Assembly (NCBI GenBank): GCA_035620375.1 | Contig: DASPGX010000020.1 | Location: 1-19,740, forward strand | Length of the DNA stretch: 19,740 bases | Direction of reading: 5' to 3' | DNA from: DASPGX01 sp035620375 | GTDB lineage: Bacteria; Patescibacteriota; Minisyncoccia; 2-02-FULL-40-12; GWA2-44-9 | In this document: positions 1 to 7,500 of the stretch, one piece after another | How the letters are laid out: every line of letters begins with the position of its first letter | Position numbering within the stretch: position 1 is the stretch's first letter | Notes under the pieces: generated by a model | Database searches by the model: none | The model's input: the letters and a program-made list of their open reading frames with translations, nothing else | Told to the model about the DNA's origin: nothing | Program-made: the position numbers and the translations under genes

Positions 1-150
1 AACGGCACGGTCACGGCCGGCACCAACAACTGCACGCTGTTGGCGGCTGCCTCCGGCGGCGGTTCCGGCGGCTGGGCCATGTATCTCCCGCTTCTCGCGC
101 TGGCCGCCCTGGGTCTGGCCATCTACGTGAAGCCGCGCAAGGTAGTGTAG
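1..150 (+). CDS. C-terminal end of a membrane-anchored surface protein (5' truncated)
   Basis: The reading frame is open from base 1 and stops at TAG 148-150, so only the last 49 codons are present. The visible protein is a Thr/Asn-rich stretch, a Gly/Ser linker (SGGGSGG), one hydrophobic helix (roughly MYLPLLALAALGLAIYV) and a short basic tail KPRK. Linker, helix and basic tail together are the usual layout of a C-terminal anchor on an exported surface protein, of LPXTG/sortase-like or simple tail-anchor type. No LPXTG motif is visible, so the anchoring mode is open. The main domain lies outside the window and its function cannot be judged. A strong terminator follows 22 bases later. Confidence 0.7.
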   Translation, partial: NGTVTAGTNNCTLLAAASGGGSGGWAMYLPLLALAALGLAIYVKPRKVV

Positions 151-172
151 CCCGCAGTTCACCTGCGGAAAG

Positions 173-198
173 AAAAACGCCCCGCGAGGGGCGTTTTT
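173..198 (+). terminator. Rho-independent terminator
   Basis: A perfect stem AAAAACGCCCC / GGGGCGTTTTT closes on the tetraloop GCGA and ends in a T run. It terminates the truncated surface-protein gene. The stem is A-rich on its left side, so it could also act weakly in the other direction. Confidence 0.9.
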
Positions 199-199
199 C

Positions 200-228
200 T
201 TGTCTTTAATCGGTATATATTGTATAGT
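200..228 (+). promoter_or_regulatory. Sigma-70-type promoter
   Basis: TTGTCT at 200-205 and TATAGT at 223-228 are separated by 17 bases. The start point would fall near 235, about 20 bases before the first gene of the small membrane-protein operon. The spacer/-10 segment TATATTGTATAGT is almost identical to the one in the promoter of the AAA ATPase gene (TATATTGTATACT, 11817-11829). Confidence 0.7.
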
Positions 229-257
229 ATGCCATCGTTCGCGAAAAGGAGAGGTTC

Positions 258-470
258 ATGACCGAGCGGAACAGTGGTCCGGACATCAACGCCAAGGCGC
301 TCGCCGGCATCGGCATCAGGCTCGTCCTGATTCCGGTCCTGATTCTGGTTGCCCTGGCATGGCCGGGGCCGGTCAGGGTCTTGTGCTTCGCCGCCATCCT
401 GGTGCTCGTTCTCTGGGCCGGGTACTCGGCCGTGAAGCTCATCCCGCCATCGGATAGGAGGCCCTTCTGA
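258..470 (+). CDS. Small two-helix membrane protein, unknown function
   Basis: This 70-aa protein has two predicted transmembrane helices, roughly residues 20-36 and 40-58, and a short hydrophilic tail. Its start is ATG 258, supported by the SD AAAGGAGAGG five bases upstream. The stop TGA overlaps the ATG of the next gene (TGATG), so the two are probably translationally coupled. I do not recognise the family. The three overlapping genes 258-1032 probably form one transcript from the promoter at 200-228 and may encode a small membrane complex; that is an inference from gene arrangement only. Confidence 0.65.
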   Translation: MTERNSGPDINAKALAGIGIRLVLIPVLILVALAWPGPVRVLCFAAILVLVLWAGYSAVKLIPPSDRRPF

Positions 471-874
471 TGGAGCGCCTGAAGAAGTGGCTCCGTGAAG
501 AGGGCAAGAAGCTGGCGGTCATCCTGGCCCTCGGCCACACGCCGCTTGTCGGAGGACTCGGCCTGTTCGCCTTCTACGGAGGACTCAGGGCCGGTTGGTC
601 CCGGCCCGGCGAATGCATGGTCCATATCCTCATGGGCATCATGCTCTTCTGGGCGGCGCGGAACATGTACCGGTTCTGGGACCGCAACACGGGCACCGGA
701 GACAAGGCCGTCTGGGGCGCGAGCGCCCTGACGACCGCGTTCATCATGGCGTGGGCGGTTCCTTCCGGAGGTCTCACCGTCATTTCGATCGGCGGCATCT
801 TCGGGTGCTGGGGCGGTGTCATGTTGTACCGGCAATTCCGCCTTTGGCGCCGGTCGCGGCGGCCGGCCGCGTGA
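470..874 (+). CDS. Membrane protein with about four helices, unknown function
   Basis: This 134-aa protein has an amphipathic basic N-terminus (MERLKKWLREEGKKLA) and hydrophobic segments around residues 15-37, 48-62, 80-95 and 100-120, followed by an Arg-rich C-terminus (RLWRRSRR). By the positive-inside rule both ends would be cytoplasmic. The start ATG 470 shares one base with the preceding stop and has GGAGG shortly upstream. The final bases GTGA overlap a GTG start for the next small gene. No family recognised. Confidence 0.65.
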   Translation: MERLKKWLREEGKKLAVILALGHTPLVGGLGLFAFYGGLRAGWSRPGECMVHILMGIMLFWAARNMYRFWDRNTGTGDKAVWGASALTTAFIMAWAVPSGGLTVISIGGIFGCWGGVMLYRQFRLWRRSRRPAA

Positions 875-1032
875 GCCGTCCTGTCCGCGTTCTGGCATTC
901 ACCGCGCTCTGGTACGTTGCCGGAGCGGCGGGGAGTTTCCGGGTGACCGACTACGTCGCGTACTGCGCGCTCGTGGTTGCCCTGACCGGCGTCGCGAGGC
1001 TGTTTCAGCTGTCCCGACAGGAGTCCCGATGA
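871..1032 (+). CDS. 53-aa membrane protein with GTG start
   Basis: The frame starts at GTG 871, within the GTGA overlap with the previous stop, and ends at TGA 1032. It encodes SRPVRVLAFTALWYVAGAAG followed by a second hydrophobic segment (YVAYCALVVALTGVARLFQL), giving two short membrane helices and a basic tail. No clear SD precedes it, so translation would rely on coupling through the 4-base overlap. It is short and could be missed by length-limited gene callers. The continuous overlap chain of three genes is the main argument that it is real. Confidence 0.5.
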   Translation: MSRPVRVLAFTALWYVAGAAGSFRVTDYVAYCALVVALTGVARLFQLSRQESR

Positions 1033-1042
1033 GGGGCTCTTT

Positions 1043-1145
1043 GATTTTAATTCGCATAAGCGAATTAAAATCATCCCGAGGAGCAGAGCGAAGCGGATAG
1101 AGACGAGGGATTACCGCAATGATTACTGCCGGCACATCGTGCCGG
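1043..1145 (+). repeat. Tripartite hairpin element, copy A
   Basis: Three hairpins in series. (i) GATTTTAATTCG / CGAATTAAAATC, a 12-bp perfect stem (1043-1054 with 1061-1072). (ii) ATCCC / GGGAT (1073-1077 with 1107-1111) around a purine-rich loop GAGCAGAGCGAAGCGG. (iii) CCGGCAC-ATC-GTGCCGG (1129-1145). Copies B (2999-3081) and C (15321-15403) have the same order and orientation. No T run follows hairpin iii, so it is not an ordinary terminator, and a promoter begins 4 bases later. The middle part resembles the intergenic palindromic motif 'ATCCTGAGCGAAGCGAAGGAT' known from many bacterial genomes. Confidence 0.7.
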
Positions 1146-1148
1146 ATT

Positions 1149-1177
1149 TTGACTTTACCGTGATTTCATGCGATAAT
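1149..1177 (+). promoter_or_regulatory. Sigma-70-type promoter of the metallopeptidase operon
   Basis: TTGACT (1149-1154) and GATAAT (1172-1177) are separated by 17 bases, with a predicted start near 1184 and the first ATG at 1210. It lies directly downstream of hairpin element copy A. Confidence 0.65.
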
Positions 1178-1209
1178 ATGCCATTCGCACCCTGACAAAG
1201 GAAGGCGCA

Positions 1210-1839
1210 ATGCACCGGATTCTGCTGATTCCGGCCGTCATCATGGCGGCCGCCTGCGGGACGAACAGTCCGACAAGCGTGGACGGGATTCCTCAGCGGG
1301 ATTTGCAGTCCGCGCTCGGATTCCACATCAACGGCGGCCCGTACGTCGCCGACGGCGGCGTCGTGGTCCAGCGGCATGCCGATCTCGCGGATGCAGCGTG
1401 GCTCGCGCTGACGCGCGACCTGGCGGCCGCGGGCTACCGCATCGCCGACCCGCGGGACATCCGCGGGTACGTGGTTGTGTTCCTGCATACGCCCCACGGG
1501 CGCGACTCGCTCATCTATGACCGGGACGGCAACGAAGTCGGCGGGTGGTACGACTATCTGGGAACGCGTCTGCACGTTCCGGGCGACTATGTTGACCCGG
1601 ACGGCTGGCTCGGCTTGCGGCCGGCGTCGCAGCCGCTCATCCACGAGATGACGCACCACTGGTGCTACCGCGAGTTCGGCCACTTCTGTCTCGCGCCCGA
1701 CGCAAAGGGCAACAAGACCCTCCACGAGTGGGCCATGCCCGACGGCAACGAGCTCTGGCACATCCAGTGGCAGAACACGCCGGCGGCCTCGCGCGCGCTG
1801 TCGTCCGCGTTCCATTGCACGTTCGCGGGGGCGGAGTGA
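1210..1839 (+). CDS. Secreted, probably lipid-anchored HExxH protein
   Basis: The 209-aa protein starts at ATG 1210 behind the SD AAAGGAAGG. It has a signal peptide ending in MAAAC, so Cys16 could be a lipoprotein acceptor. The gluzincin-type motif HEMTHH is at residues 145-150, preceded by the hydrophobic pair LI, and followed by several further His/Glu residues (LHEWAMPDGNELWH) that could supply the third metal ligand. This suggests a zinc-dependent peptidase or a metal-binding relative acting outside the membrane. It is the first of three consecutive genes encoding HExxH proteins; its stop overlaps the next ATG (TGATG). The family is not recognised and catalysis is inferred only from the motif. 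Confidence 0.65.
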   Translation: MHRILLIPAVIMAAACGTNSPTSVDGIPQRDLQSALGFHINGGPYVADGGVVVQRHADLADAAWLALTRDLAAAGYRIADPRDIRGYVVVFLHTPHGRDSLIYDRDGNEVGGWYDYLGTRLHVPGDYVDPDGWLGLRPASQPLIHEMTHHWCYREFGHFCLAPDAKGNKTLHEWAMPDGNELWHIQWQNTPAASRALSSAFHCTFAGAE

Positions 1840-2282
1840 TGCTCTGGGGGCTCGTCTACGGTGCTACGCTCACGGGGGCCTTCGTCGTTGCTTGGCTGTT
1901 CTTGGCGTTGTTCGTGCCTGCGGTCATGGTGCTCATACGCGACATATTCGCGCCGTTGCTGGACCGCCGGGAGATAGAGGAATTGATGGCCCGGGAGCGG
2001 GAGTACCTGGGTATTCCCGTCGACGTCCGGGTGGAGCTGTCGTCCGACCCGGGGGACAAGAGTCAGGCATGGCATGAGGAGGACGGCACCTTTGTTGTCC
2101 TCATCGCGCATCCTATCGCGAGCACGGTCCGGCACGAGATGTACCATGTCGCCCGTATGCTGTGCCGCTGGGGCGGGGTGTCGGGCTCCCAACTGTCGTA
2201 CCTGTTCATCGAGGAGCCGCTCGCGCTCATGTACGAACTGTTCCATGTCCGCCCGGACTTCTGGAACCGGAGGACGGCGTGA
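1839..2282 (+). CDS. Membrane-anchored HExxH mini-metalloprotein (paralogue 1)
   Basis: The 147-aa protein starts at ATG 1839, overlapping the previous stop by one base. One strongly hydrophobic helix spans about residues 4-33, then a charged linker (RREIEELMAREREYLGIP), then a compact domain with RHEMYHVARMLCRW; the HExxH motif is residues 99-103. A conserved EEPLA (Glu125/126) lies 26-27 residues after the first His and is a candidate third zinc ligand. The next gene has the same signature, so the two are tandem paralogues. The size is far below most HExxH peptidase families. It may be a membrane-tethered protease or a degenerate, non-catalytic relative. Confidence 0.65.
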   Translation: MLWGLVYGATLTGAFVVAWLFLALFVPAVMVLIRDIFAPLLDRREIEELMAREREYLGIPVDVRVELSSDPGDKSQAWHEEDGTFVVLIAHPIASTVRHEMYHVARMLCRWGGVSGSQLSYLFIEEPLALMYELFHVRPDFWNRRTA

Positions 2283-2911
2283 CCAGGACGGAGCGCATCG
2301 TAGCGGTCGCCGGCGTCGCCATCCTCTTCGGGTATTCATTCGCCATGTCGCCGGAAGGTTCCGGCGTCCTGGGCAGAACCCTGGAGGCTGCGGTCGTTAC
2401 GCTCTTCTGGGTATCTCTGTTCCTTATCGGGGCTACCCTCAACAGCAGGAGACCGTGGAAGACGCGTCTGTTCCGCATAGCCGTTCTGGCCGTGCTGAAC
2501 TACCCGATAGTCGTCATGCTGGTGTTGAACACTCCGGGACTCATCTCGGACTACTGGACGCCGACGTTGTCCGCGGAACAGGCCCTGCAGGCCGTACTGC
2601 GCGAGCGCAAGACCCTCGGCATTCCGGAGAAAACCGTCATCGGACTGAAACTGGTCAACGGGCCGGCCGGTGCCGAGACCTGGTGGTCCTACGCGGACGG
2701 TCCGTTCACCGTCATCATGTCCAAGAGCTCCGTCCGCGAGCACGTCATCCGGCATGAGATGTACCACGTCGCCCGCATCATGCGGTGCCGGTGGGAGGTC
2801 CCTCCGGGACAACTGGCCGCCGCGGCGTACCGGCTCCGGTACCTGTATCTGGAAGAGCCGCTGGCGGTCGTCTACCAGGCGACCCGCGTTCAGCTCGGCT
2901 TCTGTGAGTGA
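2279..2911 (+). CDS. Membrane-anchored HExxH mini-metalloprotein (paralogue 2)
   Basis: The start is GTG 2279 within a GTGA overlap with the preceding stop, supported by GGAGG at 2269-2273. The 210-aa product has three hydrophobic segments (about residues 6-22, 32-48 and 60-80) and then the domain shared with the upstream gene: RKTLGIP, RHEMYHVARIMRCRW (HExxH 159-163) and YLEEPLAVVY (Glu192/193). Between HExxH and EEPLA it carries an extra segment, AAAAYRLRY, compared with paralogue 1. The three-gene operon ends in a terminator at 2917-2958. Function unknown; the shared core marks a duplicated family. Confidence 0.65.
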   Translation: MTRTERIVAVAGVAILFGYSFAMSPEGSGVLGRTLEAAVVTLFWVSLFLIGATLNSRRPWKTRLFRIAVLAVLNYPIVVMLVLNTPGLISDYWTPTLSAEQALQAVLRERKTLGIPEKTVIGLKLVNGPAGAETWWSYADGPFTVIMSKSSVREHVIRHEMYHVARIMRCRWEVPPGQLAAAAYRLRYLYLEEPLAVVYQATRVQLGFCE

Positions 2912-2916
2912 CCCGA

Positions 2917-2958
2917 CCCCGTCCCGACCTTCACCGGTCCGGACGGGGTTTCGCCTTT
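2917..2958 (+). terminator. Terminator of the metallopeptidase operon
   Basis: CCCCGTCC (2917-2924) pairs with GGACGGGG (2941-2948) and is followed by the T-rich tract TTTCGCCTTTT. It begins six bases after the stop of the third HExxH gene. Confidence 0.75.
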
Positions 2959-2998
2959 TCTGCGGACGCTGTTACGGCATCGAAACGGAGATTACATT

Positions 2999-3081
2999 CG
3001 ATTTTCTCTCCGTGAAAATCGTCCTGAGGCAAGCATGCCGTAGGATTTCATATTTGGATGTCGGCCGGCGCGTTGCGCCGG
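2999..3081 (+). repeat. Tripartite hairpin element, copy B
   Basis: (i) CGATTTTC / GAAAATCG with a 7-base loop (2999-3021). (ii) TCCT-GA-GGCA / TGCC-GT-AGGA (3022-3045). (iii) CCGGCGC-GTT-GCGCCGG (3065-3081). The first 30 bases match copy C (15321-15350) at all but one position, and the arm TTTGGAT between hairpins ii and iii is also shared. Hairpin iii keeps pairing despite different bases, which is compensatory change. It ends 26 bases before the comEC start. Confidence 0.75.
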
Positions 3082-3107
3082 ATAATCCGTCCTGCTACGT
3101 TTCCGCG

Positions 3108-4577
3108 ATGGCTTCCGCCGTTCTCGCCGTCTTCCTTGCAGGAATATTCGTCGCCACCTTCGGTTTTCCGTTCTCCATGTTGGCGTGGGCGGCCGTCTTC
3201 TGCGCCGCATGCGCCGGTCTTTTCGTCCGCTCCCGACAGCGACTTCTTGTGCTTGTAGTCGTGGTGCTCATTTTTGCGGGCGGCATGTTCAGATACGGGA
3301 TTGCTGACCGTCCGACAGCGGTGCAATCGCATGCGGGAAGCGAAGCGGCAATCTCCGGGTACGTCGACGGCGATTTTGAGCTGACGTCATCGGGAGGGCG
3401 GTTCTATCTGCGTGCGACTTCCGTGGACGGAATCGTCGTGGCGGAACGCGTACTTGTACTGACCCGTGCGTGGCCGAGGTACGAGCGCGGACAGTTTCTG
3501 CGCGTTACCGGCCGCCTTGAGTATCCCGTCAATTCAGGCGACTTTGACTACGTTTCATATCTGAAGAAGGAAGGCGTGCGAATGCTCGCCCGGTATCCCG
3601 ACATGGATGAGTCGGGTCCAGTATTGATGCCGGTGAGTGAGCGTATGCGGTACCGGACGTTTCTGTATCTGAACCGTGTCCGCGATGCCATGGCGGACGG
3701 CGTACGTACCGCGGTGCCCGAGCCCTCCGCCGCGTATCTGAACGGCATCCTCCTGGGAATGCGGTCGGACATCCCCGACGACCTTGCCGGCGCTTTTGCC
3801 GCGACCGGCACCACGCACGTACTGGCGATTTCGGGGTACAACATCACCATCGTCGCCCAGGGGCTCTTGTTGGCTCTGCTGTACGTCCTGGACCGCCGGA
3901 AAGCGGTCTGGGTCGCCGTTGCGGGCATTGCCGCGTTCGCTCTGCTCACCGGCGCATCCGCATCGGTTGTGCGGGCCGCCATCATGGGCTCGCTCGTCCT
4001 TGTCGCTCAGGCATTCGGCAGCCGGCTCAAACCCTTGCCGCTCATTATCGGCGCCGCCGCGCTCATGGCGGCATACAACCCGTACGTACTCCGCTACGAC
4101 GTCGGTTTTCAGTTGTCATTCGCTGCGGTCGCCGGGCTTATCTACCTGACTCCGGTGATGGAGCTGTGGATTCCCGTGCGCGCACTGGGGCGGAACTTTG
4201 CGGGCATGCTTCATGCGACACTGGCGGCGCAGATTGCGACACTTCCGCTCATTCTGTATCACTTCGGGACGCTCTCGGTATACGCCCTTCCTGCTAACGT
4301 GGTTATCCTGCCCTTGATTCCGTATGCGATGGCGCTGGGCGCTGTCGCGGGTATCGGCGCGTTCGTCGCTCCGGTCGTCGGTCCCGTACTCGGATATCCG
4401 GCGCTTGCGGTTTCCGGCGCACAGCTTGCCGCAATACGTTCATTTGCCGTGTTGCCCGGCGCGTCGGTCTCTATTCCGCTGTCATGGGCTACGGCGGTGG
4501 TCTGCTATGCATTACTCGTCGTCATCGCGCGGCAATCCGGCCTCCGTCATACACAGCGGGAGCGGGGCGTCGCGTGA
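3108..4577 (+). CDS. comEC: ComEC/Rec2-type DNA-uptake channel protein, lacking the nuclease domain
   Basis: This 489-aa integral membrane protein corresponds to the N-terminal and channel parts of ComEC, which moves single-stranded DNA across the inner membrane. It starts with two hydrophobic segments. An OB-like region follows (ISGYVDGDF ... RGQFLRVTGRLEYP), then the conserved GDFDYVSYLKKEGV and the Competence-domain signature TGTTHVLAISGYNITI, followed by many membrane helices. The usual C-terminal metallo-beta-lactamase domain is absent; a separate gene at 10873-11787 encodes it. ATG 3108 is the first in-frame ATG after hairpin element B; a TTG at 3054 lies inside that element and is unlikely. 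No clear SD is seen, so the exact start is uncertain. The gene ends 17 bases before the A2M-like gene. Confidence 0.88.
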   Translation: MASAVLAVFLAGIFVATFGFPFSMLAWAAVFCAACAGLFVRSRQRLLVLVVVVLIFAGGMFRYGIADRPTAVQSHAGSEAAISGYVDGDFELTSSGGRFYLRATSVDGIVVAERVLVLTRAWPRYERGQFLRVTGRLEYPVNSGDFDYVSYLKKEGVRMLARYPDMDESGPVLMPVSERMRYRTFLYLNRVRDAMADGVRTAVPEPSAAYLNGILLGMRSDIPDDLAGAFAATGTTHVLAISGYNITIVAQGLLLALLYVLDRRKAVWVAVAGIAAFALLTGASASVVRAAIMGSLVLVAQAFGSRLKPLPLIIGAAALMAAYNPYVLRYDVGFQLSFAAVAGLIYLTPVMELWIPVRALGRNFAGMLHATLAAQIATLPLILYHFGTLSVYALPANVVILPLIPYAMALGAVAGIGAFVAPVVGPVLGYPALAVSGAQLAAIRSFAVLPGASVSIPLSWATAVVCYALLVVIARQSGLRHTQRERGVA

Positions 4578-4594
4578 TACAATAAAGGAGTTCC

Positions 4595-7500
4595 ATGGCA
4601 GGACTCAATTTTCTCCGCGGTGAGGACGTCTCAAAGCCGTCCGCCCCGGCGCCGTCTCAGGCGCCTGCTCCTGTTCGCGCTTCCGGACCCTCGTTCAGGC
4701 CGGTAATCATCCTTGTTGTCGCCGCACTCGTGCTCGGCGCCGGCGCAGTCTGGTGGTGGATGACATCGTCCGTGCCGGTTTCCGCGTTCGCATTGGAGGC
4801 GAACATCGGCGACGCGGCCGGCATTCCCACGGATGCGACGTTCACGCTCACCAGCTCGGAGAACCTTTCCGAGGAGGATGTCGCCGCGCATCTGACCACG
4901 GAGCCGTACGTGTCGATGGACGTGAACCGGACCGGCAGGGGCACGTACGAGCTCACGCCCGTCGGCGGACTTCCGGAAGACCGTGTGCTCGCCGTCGCCA
5001 TCGGCGGAGAGGTAGCGGACCGCGACTACGGCTGGGCGTTCCATGTGAAAGCACCGTTCAGGGTCGTCACCGCCATCCCGCGCCACCAGGCGACGTACGT
5101 CCCCGTGAATACGACCGTTGAACTGAAGTTCAACCGTGACGGCATCCGTGACGCGGAGCGGAATATCACCATTGAGCCGGAGGTGCCGGTCCAAATCCGC
5201 ACGGATAACGATACGGTCACGCTGGTTCCCCAGCGTACGCTGGAGCCCGGCATGGTCTACACCGTCACGGTCCGCGAGGGCCTGGGCGCCGAGGGCACGG
5301 ACGATACCGTGTCCGGGGAGCAGGTCATCAGTTTTGAGACCGCGGTGGATGAAGGGACGGGCTACCGGGGCTACTTCTCCCTTCAGCGGACGTTCTGGGA
5401 CTTCCCGCCCGACCGCGAGCCGGTGTTCTCGGTTCAGGCGGGGGGACCTGTTACTTCGGTGGACATGGCGGTGTACCGGTTCAGCGACGCGGACGATTTT
5501 GCCGACTGGTACGGGCGCGTGATGCGTCCGGACCGCGGCTGGTCGCGGTTTAACGCCGTCAGCGGGGAGGAACTTCCCGCGGACAAGCGCGTCTGGACGG
5601 GTTCCGTCCCCATTGAGCGGGGCGAGCTGGATATCGTTGTCCGTGTTCCCCAGCAGCTCGGTGCGGGGTTCTATGCCGCGCGCATCCTCGCGGCCGACTC
5701 ACCGAGTCCCCGGATGGCGTGGTTCCAGATGACGCCGGTCGTCAGCTATCTGGGTCTGGCCGCCGACAACACGACTATTGCGCTCCGCTCCACCCGTACG
5801 GGAGAGCCTGTCGCCGACGCCGAGATTCTCTACCGCGACCGGCGCCTTGCGCGCAGCGGACGGGACGGCGTCGCGTTCTTTGATACGCCGCAGGAACTTG
5901 TGACGACGCCCGATGCCGGAAGAGAGGTGTACTGGGGCTCTGTGGACGATTTTCTGACGGTCCGCGCGGGTGCCGACACGCTCATCGTTCCCGTGGAGCC
6001 GGGGTACGGATGGAATTACCGCATCACGCCGCCGGACCGGTTCTGGTCCTATCTCTCCATGGACAAGACGGTCTACCAGCCGACCGATACCCTGCAGTTC
6101 TGGGGCATTGCCCAGCAGCGTTCGGGAGAGGATGTCCGCGGCGACGAGGTCACGATTCAGCTCACCGACGGGTATTGGTATCTGGGTTATGGCGGCGACG
6201 TCCCCGGGGATGCCACGGTGTATGCGGAGACGACCGTCCCGGTTTCGGATTTTTATACGGTAACAGGCCGGCTGGACTTCAGCGGCCTTGAGCCCCGTTC
6301 CTATCAGCTGGTCGCACGGTACGGTGACGAGGTCATTATTTCGGAAATGGTGTCCGTCCTTGCGTACGTAAAGCCGGCATATTCGCTGACGCTGGAACCG
6401 GACAAGCCGACGGTGTACGCGGGAGAGCCGGTGACCTTCTCCGTCCGCGCCGAATTCTTCGACGGTACGCCCGTGAACGACCTCGCGGTCCGCTACGACG
6501 GATGGGACGCGTCCGGCGCGCGCCACGAAGGAACGGTGACTCTTGATGCGCAGGGCAACGGCGCGTTCAGCATCACCGTGCCGTATGCGGAGCGCGACTA
6601 CTGGCCGCAGTATCTGAGTGTGCGGGCGAGTCCCGTGCGCAACGAGGAGGGCGACATATCGGCGAACTCATGGGTATACGTCTTCGGACCGTCACTGTAT
6701 CTGGATGTGAATCAGACCGAGCGCGGGAGCGGTTCGTCCGCGCACTTTGACGGCAAGCTCCGGCAGGTGGACCTTGAGGCCGCCAAGACCGGACGTTGGT
6801 ACGATGCGTCGCGCGACCCCGCGGTCGGCGGTCATCCGGTTTCCGCGACCGTGACAAAGGTCACGTACCACCGCGACGAAATCGGCAGACGCGAGGATCC
6901 CATCACGAAGACGACGTATCCCATTTACCGGTTCTGGTCTGAAGAGGCGGTTATCCGGTCCGAGACGCTCACGACCGACAGCGGCGGAGGATTCGGTTTT
7001 GATGTGGATATGGAGGAAGGATTCGGCTACCGCGTCGAATTCGTCGCCACGGACGCGGGCGGCCGCCGCGAGAAGGAGCTCCGCTATGCGTACCGCGCCG
7101 GCCGATTCGGGTGGATTTACGGCCAGGGCGGCAGCGGCGTCGGACTCAAGAATCCCGATGAGCGGGAGGACGGATACGGCGACGGTGAGGAATTCACCGC
7201 CCAGCTGTACGATATCTCCGGCAACGAACTGGAGGCCGGGCCCGGGCGGTTTCTCTTTCTCCGGATGGCCAACGGCCTGCATTCGTATGCCGTACAGGAT
7301 GGGCCGGTATTCCGCGACAAGTTCAAGGCGGATTACGTGCCGAACATGCAGATTCTCGGCGTTTACTTTGACGGTCTACGGTTCCGCGAGACCCAACAGC
7401 TGAACTTCGCGTACCGGTTCGAGGACCGGCGTCTGAACGTGCGCGTGGAGCGGAACGAGGAGCGGTACCGGCCGGGCCAGCGCGCGGATCTGACCATCAC

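Noticed and set aside
2670..3107. Upstream extension of the comEC frame
   Set aside because: It overlaps the third HExxH gene, a terminator and hairpin element B, and its translation is Arg/Ser/Pro-rich noise.
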